Source: Nesterenkonia muleiensis (lineage in GTDB: Bacteria; Actinomycetota; Actinomycetes; Actinomycetales; Micrococcaceae). From it: a DNA stretch of 32,828 bases. A program made the translations under genes and the position numbers. Of the stretch, positions 25,950 to 32,828 are shown one piece after another; positions within the stretch are counted from its first letter, which is position 1; each line of letters starts with the position of its first letter. The notes beneath the pieces were generated by a model. It searched no databases. It was not told where the DNA came from and worked only from the letters and a program-made list of their open reading frames with translations. The stretch lies in contig NZ_QWLD01000043.1 of assembly GCF_003600155.1 (NCBI RefSeq), forward strand, positions 1 to 32,828. The letters run 5' to 3'.

Positions 25950-27182
25950 ATGAAATACCGAAACCGCCACATTGACCACGTTCTGGATGAGGTGTTCGAA
26001 GGTTTGCCCGCAGTCATGCTGACCGGGCCGAGAGCTTGCGGCAAGACCACGACAGCGGCACGGCGCGCAGCCTCGACCCTTCAGCTCGACAGGGCCGGTG
26101 TAGCGGAGTTCTTCGAAGGCGCGTCGGATGAAATCTTGGCAGCAAGCCAAGAGCCGGTTCTGCTCGATGAATGGCAGGAGGCTCCTTCATCTATCGGTGC
26201 AGTCAAACGCGCTGTGGATTCGGGCGAGGGTGGAGGCCGGTTCCTGGTCACCGGCAGCGTCAGAGCGCGCCTCAGCGGCCAGGTGTGGCCGGGCACGGGC
26301 CGAATCGTCCCTCTTCGCATGTATGGGCTCACTCAGGCAGAGCTGGAAGGAAACGCCGATTCAGATCACGTGTATTCGCTGCTCTTCGGCAGCGAAGAGC
26401 CTCCTATTGGAGAGTTAAAGGGTGCTCCTTCACTCACTGATTACATCAGGCGTATGGTCCGCGGGGGTTTTCCCGAAGCGGTGGGCATGTCAGATCGGCA
26501 GCGCAGGTTCTGGTACTCGGGTTATGTTGAGGAACTCGTTCACCGCGATGTCAACAGCATCGCTGAAGTGCGGGCACCTGAGCGTCTGGCGGCGTTCTTC
26601 GAGGCCACAGTCGCTTCAACTGCTGGCATGCCACAGCTAAAGACTCTGATGCGGGCTGCAGATATCTCAGCCAAGACTGCCCGAGCGTACCTGGACCTGC
26701 TGGTTGATGTTGGAGTGGTTGACAGATTGCGCCCTTGGCACAGTCGTCATCTCCAGCGCTTGGTGAAAACGCCCAAGATCCATGCCACTGACACCGGACT
26801 TGCCGCGGCCGTTCTTCGCACAGATGAATCTTCCTTGCTCCAGAACGCCGATCTTCTGGGTCGATTGCTGGAGACTTTCGCCTATCTGCATATCGCACCA
26901 GTTGCACACCTCTCGGAACCACGGTTCTCATGCTTTCACCTGCGCGACACCAACGGGGCGCATGAAGTAGACATTGTCCTTGAAGGGCCAGCCGGGCGCA
27001 CGGTCGGGATAGAGGTCAAAGCCGCTTCCACGGTCAGGAGGTCTGACGCCAAACATCTACGGTGGATGCGGGAGAAATGTGGAGACGCATTTGTCCGAGG
27101 TGTGGTGTTGCACACAGGCACCTACACCCATCGGCTGGATGGCAACATCTGGGCTATGCCGATAGCTCGGCTCTGGCGGTAG
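25950..27182 (+). CDS. AAA-family ATPase with DUF4143 domain
   Basis: The 410-residue protein has an N-terminal P-loop domain with Walker A GPRACGKTT (26-34), Walker B-like VLLDEWQEAP (70-79) and sensor-1 FLVTGSVRA (98-106). The C-terminal DUF4143 region contains YVEELVHRDVNSIAEVRAPERLAAFFEATVAS (split here by family-typical helices) and ends with a restriction-endonuclease-like EVDIVLEG and VGIEVKAAS. That E-D-E-x-K arrangement is typical of the family and resembles a PD-(D/E)xK nuclease core. The function of these common, mobile proteins is not established. Third-position A/T is more frequent than in neighbouring genes, suggesting transfer. It stands alone, converging with the PfkB kinase gene 81 bases downstream. 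Confidence 0.85.
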   Translation: MKYRNRHIDHVLDEVFEGLPAVMLTGPRACGKTTTAARRAASTLQLDRAGVAEFFEGASDEILAASQEPVLLDEWQEAPSSIGAVKRAVDSGEGGGRFLVTGSVRARLSGQVWPGTGRIVPLRMYGLTQAELEGNADSDHVYSLLFGSEEPPIGELKGAPSLTDYIRRMVRGGFPEAVGMSDRQRRFWYSGYVEELVHRDVNSIAEVRAPERLAAFFEATVASTAGMPQLKTLMRAADISAKTARAYLDLLVDVGVVDRLRPWHSRHLQRLVKTPKIHATDTGLAAAVLRTDESSLLQNADLLGRLLETFAYLHIAPVAHLSEPRFSCFHLRDTNGAHEVDIVLEGPAGRTVGIEVKAASTVRRSDAKHLRWMREKCGDAFVRGVVLHTGTYTHRLDGNIWAMPIARLWR

Positions 27183-27263
27183 CGAGTTGCTGTCTTCACC
27201 CGGACTGCATCACCGGCTCCCCAGACTCCCAAGGGTGACAACTCCGCTGGTGCCCACTGGCCA

Positions 27264-28229
27264 TCACACCACGGTGGCCGAGGGGTTGCTCAGCGCCGCG
27301 GCGAGCTCCTGGGCCGTCGGCGGTTGGGCGCCGAAGCGGGAGGCGGTGAGTGAGGCGGCTTTGGCGGCGGTGTACAGCACCTCGGCGACGTCGTGCTCGG
27401 AGATCTCCTGCAGCGCCTGGCGGTTGGCCGAGCCCAGCAGCCCCCGGGAGCGCAGGCTGGACAGGGTTGCCGCCATGAAGGAGTCCCCGGCACCGACGGT
27501 GTCTGCGACATCGATGGAAAAGGCGCTCTGCGCAGCGGAGCCGGAGCGGGTCAGCGCCACCGCCCCGGAAGCTCCGCGCGTCACCGTCACCAGCGCCGGG
27601 CCCAGCTCCATCCAGGCGGCCATGGTGTCGTAGTGGCTACGCTCCGGGTAGAGCAACTCCAGGTCGTCGGTGGAGGCTTGGACCACATCGGCCAGTGCGA
27701 CGAACTCTTCGACCTGCTGGCGGGCCAGCTCGCGGTTGGGGACCAGAGTGGGGCGGTAGTTGGGGTCATAGGAGATGGTGGCCGTCTCACGGAGCTCACC
27801 GAACACCGTTTTGACCACTGACGCACCCGGCTGCATGAGCGCGGCCAAGGATCCGGTATGCAGGTGTTCGATATGACCGGCGGCCTCAGTCAGCCTCCCG
27901 GTCAGCAGCTCTGCGGCGGGAAGTGACCATTCCAGCGAGAATTCATAGCTGGCCTGCCCGGTCGGGTCCAAGGTGGCGGTGGCCACAGATGTCGGCAGCT
28001 CATCAGCCTCAAGCACCGAGGTGATGCCCTGAGCCCTGAGCGCCCGGGCGATCATCCGCCCGTAGTCGTCGTTGCCGTGCCTGCCGGCGAACACGACGTC
28101 GTGCTCCATCCGGGCCAGACCCACTGCCACATTCAGCGGGCTGCCCCCCACGTGCGCGGTGGGGGCGGACGTCTCGGACTCGACAACGTCCACCAAGCAC
28201 TCGCCGATGACTGCTAGGTAGTGATTCAC
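27264..28229 (-). CDS. PfkB-family carbohydrate kinase, probable fructokinase
   Basis: The 321-residue protein is a ribokinase-fold sugar kinase. It has the N-terminal GECLVDVV and GGSPLNVAVGLARM segments, the YDPNYRP motif, ASTDDLELLYP and the catalytic, anion-hole motif DTVGAGDSFMAA. It phosphorylates a sugar with ATP; the GGSPxNVA and DPNxRP pattern fits fructokinases best, but 2-keto-gluconate or other sugar kinases cannot be excluded. The start is GTG at 28229 with GAGG too close to be a normal ribosome-binding site, so a leaderless message is possible. If a fructokinase, it could use fructose produced by the mannitol dehydrogenase at 9-10 kb, though it lies far from that cluster. Confidence 0.87.
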   Translation of the reverse strand: MNHYLAVIGECLVDVVESETSAPTAHVGGSPLNVAVGLARMEHDVVFAGRHGNDDYGRMIARALRAQGITSVLEADELPTSVATATLDPTGQASYEFSLEWSLPAAELLTGRLTEAAGHIEHLHTGSLAALMQPGASVVKTVFGELRETATISYDPNYRPTLVPNRELARQQVEEFVALADVVQASTDDLELLYPERSHYDTMAAWMELGPALVTVTRGASGAVALTRSGSAAQSAFSIDVADTVGAGDSFMAATLSSLRSRGLLGSANRQALQEISEHDVAEVLYTAAKAASLTASRFGAQPPTAQELAAALSNPSATVV

Positions 28230-28386
28230 CCCTCTAAACTACCGCACGAACAGCCCCATTGAGCAGTCTCGCGGCTCCCGTACCTGCGGTGGAGGTAATG
28301 CGCTGAGGACGGAGAATCGCCGACGCGTTACCTGCACCTGAGTGCTCACAGGCCCGTCTGCTGCAGAGAACAGACCGGCGATCCGC

Positions 28387-29721
28387 TCAGGTGCTCCGCC
28401 ACAGCGCATAGCCGCCCAGCAGGTTCTTCACTGGAGCGTCCGGGTAGCGCTGCTTGAGCACCGCCAGGGCCTGGCGCGACCGGATCCCGTGCTCGCAGTA
28501 GACCACCGCGGGCGCATCCTCGGTGGCGTCCTTCAGGCCTTCCGGCGGCTGGTCGCTGTGCCAGAGGTCCATCAGCGGGATGTTCAACGCTGATTCGATG
28601 CTTCCCGATTGGTGCTCCTCCGGCTCCCGGACATCGACGACGACGCCGACCCTTCCCTGCTGCACTGCTCGCCGGAACTCTGCCGGGGAGAGGTCATCGG
28701 CACGCTTGGGCTCCCCGGTGAACGGGTTGAAGTGAATGTCCTCGGTGCCGGCGCCGTCGTCCTGTGCGCCCGGCGCGGTGGATTCACCGGACCCCTGCTC
28801 AGCCGCATCTGCTTCCTGCACGTCTGCGCTTCCTGACCTGTCCTGCGACGCCGGCGCCCCGCCGAGGTCAGTGATCCCGGTGCCGATGGTGGTCACCGGT
28901 TCCCGCCCGGGGTCGGGGTTGAGCCGGAACTCACCGAAGTGCGAGGTCAGCGCGTCGTAGGTGATCACCCGGCCCAGCAGCGGCTCGCCGATGCCGGCCA
29001 GAAACTTGATGGCCTCTGCGGCCATCAGCGAACCGACCACGCCGGGCAGCACGCCGAGCACACCGGCTTCGGCGCAGGTGGGAACCTCCCCGGGGTCCGG
29101 GGCCTCGGGATAGAGGTCGCGGTAGGTGGGCCCGCGGCCGGAATGGACCCAGACCTGGTTCAGCCGATTATCCTGATCCACGTCGGACAATGACCAGCCG
29201 GTGAAGTCGGGCCGGGACCAGAACAGACTGACCTGGCCGGAGTAACGCAGAATGGAACCGGAGACCAGCGGCTTACCGGCGATCTCACAGGCGTCGGAGA
29301 CCACGTATCTGGTCTCAAAGTTGTCCGATCCGTCGATCACCAGGTCAGCGGCCTCGACCAGCTGTCGCGCATTGACCCCGGTGATGGGCTCGCGGTGTTC
29401 GGTGATCTTCACCTCCGGGTGAAGGCCTCGCATCACCTCTGCGGCGGAGGCTGTCTTCGGTCGGCCGAGGCCGGCTTCGGAGTGAATCACCTGACGGTGG
29501 AGGTTGGTCCGGTCGACCACATCGTGATCGATGATGTCGATGTGTCCCACCCCGGCGGCGGCCAGGTAGGTCAGGATGGGGGAGCCGAGCCCGCCGGCTC
29601 CGACCACGGCGACGCGCGCATCCAGCAGCCGGGCCTGGGCCTCAATACCGAAGCCGGCCAGGGCGAAGTGGCGCTGGAAGCGTTCGGCCTGGGTCCGGGT
29701 GAATTTGCCCAGGGTGCTCAT
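28387..29721 (-). CDS. ThiF/MoeZ-type adenylyltransferase fused to a rhodanese domain
   Basis: The 444-residue protein has an E1-like domain (1-270) with VVGAGGLGSP (39-48), IIDHDVVDRTNLHRQV (63-78), DGSDNFETRYVV and PTCAEAGVLGVLPG, then a Pro/Asp-rich linker (about 280-330), then a rhodanese domain with active-site loop YCEHGIRS and a C-terminal GGYALWRST. Such proteins adenylate the GG tail of a ThiS/MoaD-like carrier and pass sulfur from the rhodanese cysteine. Its place after thiS and thiG indicates thiamine thiazole synthesis, possibly shared with molybdopterin. An AAGGGA seven bases upstream supports the ATG. The two CxxC zinc pairs of MoeB/MoeZ are absent (TYRDLYPEAP where CxxC is expected). 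Confidence 0.85.
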   Translation of the reverse strand: MSTLGKFTRTQAERFQRHFALAGFGIEAQARLLDARVAVVGAGGLGSPILTYLAAAGVGHIDIIDHDVVDRTNLHRQVIHSEAGLGRPKTASAAEVMRGLHPEVKITEHREPITGVNARQLVEAADLVIDGSDNFETRYVVSDACEIAGKPLVSGSILRYSGQVSLFWSRPDFTGWSLSDVDQDNRLNQVWVHSGRGPTYRDLYPEAPDPGEVPTCAEAGVLGVLPGVVGSLMAAEAIKFLAGIGEPLLGRVITYDALTSHFGEFRLNPDPGREPVTTIGTGITDLGGAPASQDRSGSADVQEADAAEQGSGESTAPGAQDDGAGTEDIHFNPFTGEPKRADDLSPAEFRRAVQQGRVGVVVDVREPEEHQSGSIESALNIPLMDLWHSDQPPEGLKDATEDAPAVVYCEHGIRSRQALAVLKQRYPDAPVKNLLGGYALWRST

Positions 29722-29812
29722 ATGTGTATCCCTTCTGGCCAGTCTTCATGCAATTGTTGAGTTTTCAGCGCCCTATAAGGCCCTGATATCCCAACAGCTA
29801 CCTGATATTGCG

Positions 29813-30842
<1,030 letters not shown>

Positions 30843-30866
30843 AGGTCCTCTACAACGATCTCACCG

Positions 30867-30906
30867 GCCGGGCTGTTCCCGGCTTCAGGTTTGATCTCAT
30901 TTTATA
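30867..30906 (-). promoter_or_regulatory. Candidate promoter and leader hairpin of the thiamine operon
   Basis: On the minus strand a good -10, TATAAA (30906-30901), has only a weak -35 (TTCCCG at 18 bases). The leader that would follow, about 50 bases, contains GCCGGG-loop-CCCGGC (30867-30883), a 6-base perfect stem. TGAGATC occurs twice (30864-30858 and 30899-30893). The short leader does not fold as a TPP riboswitch by inspection. Confidence 0.4.
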
Positions 30907-31010
30907 GAGAGTCTGTGCTGCTTTCGGGAACTCCACGTAGACGGATGCTTTCATCGCGGTGACCGCCAAAGTGCTTATCCGATCATGGGCTTTCTCCCGG
31001 AGAACGTCAA

Positions 31011-31059
31011 GACGGTGATGCCAGCCGTCGGCTTGTGGGCCGCGGCTGGCATCACCGTC
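31011..31059 (-). terminator. Very strong stem-loop after the small lipoprotein gene
   Basis: GACGGTGATGCCAGCCG (31011-31027) is a perfect 17-base inverted repeat of 31043-31059, and the stem continues inward by four pairs past one bulged base to a 6-base loop. It lies 35 bases beyond the stop codon of the minus-strand lipoprotein gene and in front of the thiS promoter. No T-run follows, so it may act as a terminator, an RNA-stabilising end, or part of a dispersed repeat. Confidence 0.55.
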
Positions 31060-31094
31060 CAGTACGTTGCGCTTATTCAGGTGTGGGTTATTGG

Positions 31095-31556
31095 TTATTC
31101 ATCGGGACTGAACCGCTCCACCCGCAGAGAACACTCTAAATCGTCCTCGTTCAGATCGAAGTCAGCCTCCCATGAACCGGAATCACCCGCGTCAACGTCA
31201 TCAACGTTAACCTGGACCAACCCGATCGTTCCCTCTTCTGATCGTACCGAAACGTACACCCGATAGGACTGCAGGTCATCGAGCGGATTAGTGACGGTGC
31301 CCTCTGCGATCCAACCAGAGCCCCCGGCTTCGCAAGATTCCACCTCAGCGTCCTCACGTGCACCCGTGAACTCATCCAGCGAGCCCGGGTGATCCGTCAC
31401 TTCGGTATACGACGAACCCTGCGTGGCTGTCTCCTCAGTGAGGTCGTCGCCTGGATCCTCGTCACCGTTGGAGTCGTCCGACCCACACCCGGTGAGGGTC
31501 AGCGCCACGCCCAATCCGGCGCCGACCCACCACCACCAGCCTCTGCGGCGGCTCAA
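31095..31556 (-). CDS. Small acidic lipoprotein, unknown function
   Basis: The 153-residue protein has a basic start with four consecutive tryptophans ([10 protein letters not shown]), a hydrophobic stretch and the lipobox LTLTGC (C24), followed by a Ser/Asp/Glu-rich linker (25-65) and a compact domain with two cysteines ([17 protein letters not shown] and LECSLRV). The [17 protein letters not shown] pattern resembles FxLYD-type domains found in exported lipoproteins. The start codon is TTG, overlapping the stop of the upstream surface-protein gene (TTGA). No other start gives the signal peptide, and AAGG lies upstream. The overlap implies cotranslation with the sortase-type protein, so both probably work at the cell surface. 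Confidence 0.7.
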   Translation of the reverse strand: MSRRRGWWWWVGAGLGVALTLTGCGSDDSNGDEDPGDDLTEETATQGSSYTEVTDHPGSLDEFTGAREDAEVESCEAGGSGWIAEGTVTNPLDDLQSYRVYVSVRSEEGTIGLVQVNVDDVDAGDSGSWEADFDLNEDDLECSLRVERFSPDE

Positions 31557-32828
31557 CGAAGTGCCTTACGCCGATTGGAGGCGACAAGAGCCAAGCCCAG
31601 CATCAGCAGTAGCACGCTGGCCACCAAGACGCTGATTCCTACACCAGTTGTCGCCAAGCTTGGCGGCTTGACGTCCGCCGTCTCAACGATGTCGGAGTCG
31701 TCATCGGTCACCGGCTCAAGACCTCCAGGAGGGTTCCCCGTGACAGTCGCGGTGTTGACGACCTCACCGGCATCAACATCAGCCTGGGTGAGAGTGTAGG
31801 TCGCCGTCGCGGTGATCGACTCACCCGGCACCAGCACACCCTCAGACTCAGGCCACTCAGCGTAGGCCAGGCCCGACAGACCAGGCAGCGGGTCGCTAAT
31901 CTCAACGCCAGTCAGAGTCACATTGCCTGTATTGGTCGCAATGAAGTTGTAAGTAATCACGTCGCCGACATTACCTTCATCGCCCTCCTCCAACAAACCT
32001 GTCTTGACCAGTTCGACTCCCGGGCCGGGGACGACGGTGTCGACATCTTCGGGATCTTCATCCCCCACCGGCGGACCGGTAGGCGGAGTACCCTCAACCG
32101 ACCCGAGGTTCGTCACCGAACCGGCATCAACATCAGCCTGGGTGAGGGTGTAAGTCGCCGTCGCGGTGATCGACTCACCCGGCACCAGCACACCCTCAGA
32201 CTCGGGCCACTCACCATAGGTCAGCTCTGACAGACCAGGCAGCGGATCCGTGATCTCGACATCCGTGAGCGTCACATTGCCGGTATTGGTGGCAGTGAAG
32301 GTGTAGGTGATGACATCACCGACCTCACCCTCATCACCATCAGCCAACGAGCCTGACTTGACCAAGCCGATGCTCGGACCGGGTTCTGTCGTGTCCACGA
32401 CTTCGGGGTCCTCATCATCGACCGGCGGGCCGGTAGGCGGAGTACCCTCAGCGGAACCGAGGTTCGTGACCTCACCGGCATTCGCATCAGCCTGGGTGAG
32501 CGTGTAGGTGGCCGTCGCGGTGATCGACTCACCCGGCAACAACGTGCCCTCAGCATCAGGGTTCGGCCACTCACCATAGGTCAGCTCCGACAGACCCGGC
32601 AGCGGATCAGTGATCTCCACACCAGTCAGCGTCACATTACCGTCGTTGCTGGCAGTGAAAGTATAGGTGACCACGTCACCGACCTCACCCTCAGCATTCT
32701 CGCCCAACACGCCTGTCTTGACCAGGTTGATCGACGGATCAGGGTCGACAGGATCGAATCCTTCTGGGTCCTCATCATCGACCGGAGGACCAGTCGGCGG
32801 AGTACCCTCAGCGGACCCGAGGTTCGTG
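31553..32828 (-). CDS. Repetitive surface protein with LAxTG-type sorting signal (5' end cut by the window)
   Basis: The gene is cut by the right edge: the frame is open to the last bases, and the apparent start at 32710 is only an internal GTG. At least three repeats of about 118-120 residues are present, each with [67 protein letters not shown] and GTPPTGPPV, the pattern of DUF7507/DUF11-type extracellular beta domains. The C-terminus is a sorting signal: LATTG, a hydrophobic helix ([20 protein letters not shown]) and a basic tail NRRKALR. LAxTG is the motif known for class E sortases of high-GC Gram-positive bacteria. The protein should be covalently attached to peptidoglycan and extend from the wall. 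Its stop overlaps the start of the lipoprotein gene. Confidence 0.88.
   Translation of the reverse strand, partial: TNLGSAEGTPPTGPPVDDEDPEGFDPVDPDPSINLVKTGVLGENAEGEVGDVVTYTFTASNDGNVTLTGVEITDPLPGLSELTYGEWPNPDAEGTLLPGESITATATYTLTQADANAGEVTNLGSAEGTPPTGPPVDDEDPEVVDTTEPGPSIGLVKSGSLADGDEGEVGDVITYTFTATNTGNVTLTDVEITDPLPGLSELTYGEWPESEGVLVPGESITATATYTLTQADVDAGSVTNLGSVEGTPPTGPPVGDEDPEDVDTVVPGPGVELVKTGLLEEGDEGNVGDVITYNFIATNTGNVTLTGVEISDPLPGLSGLAYAEWPESEGVLVPGESITATATYTLTQADVDAGEVVNTATVTGNPPGGLEPVTDDDSDIVETADVKPPSLATTGVGISVLVASVLLLMLGLALVASNRRKALR
31751..32104 (-). repeat. Surface-protein repeat unit, C-terminal copy
   Basis: This is the last repeat before the LATTG signal, 354 bases. It is the most diverged of the three: [18 protein letters not shown] replaces the [15 protein letters not shown] end, and LAYAEWPES replaces LTYGEWPES. 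Confidence 0.7.
32105..32458 (-). repeat. Surface-protein repeat unit, second copy
   Basis: 354 bases, marked by the recurring plus-strand word GAGGTTCGT at its left edge. It shares long near-identical stretches with both neighbours, for example around the [12 protein letters not shown] coding segment. Confidence 0.75.
32459..32818 (-). repeat. Surface-protein repeat unit, third copy
   Basis: 360 bases; two extra codons (NPDAEGT in place of ESEGV) explain the difference from the 354-base copies. Another copy begins at 32819 and runs off the window. Confidence 0.75.

Noticed and set aside
28255-28290. TGAGC-N9-GCTC upstream of the PfkB kinase as a further SorC site
   Set aside because: The spacing differs by one base from the two sites in the polyol locus and the 13-base core is absent, so chance is likely.
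30843-30930. TPP riboswitch upstream of thiS
   Set aside because: TGAGA and ACCTGA words occur, but the upstream half and the GGGA end are missing and the -10 element overlaps the region.
30985-31266. 93-codon plus-strand frame across the long hairpin
   Set aside because: It runs through the inverted repeat and antisense of the lipoprotein gene, with no ribosome-binding site.
31751-32828. CRISPR-like repetition
   Set aside because: The repeats are 354-360 bases, contiguous and in frame within a surface-protein gene; there are no spacers.

Overview
The window is high-GC DNA with short or overlapping intergenic spacers, many GTG starts and acidic proteins. The order rlmB-cysS-ispD/F-carD with a divergent LpqE-like lipoprotein is the order known from Mycobacterium tuberculosis (Rv3579c-Rv3584). 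Together with the MsiK-type ATPase and the rRNA leader, this points to an actinobacterium, probably Micrococcales/Micrococcaceae. A halotolerant genus such as Nesterenkonia is a guess from the acidic proteins, not a result.

Left part (1-7 kb): the minus strand carries carD, a fused ispDF, cysS, rlmB and a maltokinase-fold protein that has lost its catalytic residues. Next on the same strand come a consensus promoter (TTGACA-18-TAAGAT) and the leader of an rRNA operon whose 16S gene lies off the left edge. The LpqE-like lipoprotein gene diverges from carD.

Sugar/polyol part (7.2-14.8 kb): an MsiK/UgpC-type ABC ATPase is followed by two tiny membrane-protein ORFs of 58 and 25 codons. Then come a mannitol-dehydrogenase-family oxidoreductase, a SorC-family regulator, and a divergent sugar-binding lipoprotein with two permeases. 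The transporter operon has no ATPase of its own, so MsiK is the likely engine. Both control regions of the locus share an exact 13-base inverted-repeat core, a good candidate SorC operator. A PfkB-type sugar kinase at 27-28 kb could take the fructose that a mannitol 2-dehydrogenase would release.

Exporter part (14.8-23.2 kb): a NarL-type two-component system lies between two ABC exporters with FtsX-like permeases. One follows it on the minus strand after a 300-base gap with repeated GGTTG motifs; the other diverges on the plus strand.

Right part (23.2-32.8 kb): a small PLDc_N-type membrane protein, a glycerophosphodiester phosphodiesterase, a Cof-type HAD phosphatase, a weakly coding 480-base gap, and a DUF4143-type AAA ATPase that looks less GC-rich than its surroundings. 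The PfkB kinase follows, then a thiS-thiG-thiF-like thiamine operon with a rhodanese-fused adenylyltransferase. The window ends with a small lipoprotein and the 3' part of a repetitive surface protein with an LAxTG-type sorting signal, cut by the right edge. No CRISPR array, transposase, complete rRNA gene or tRNA gene was seen.
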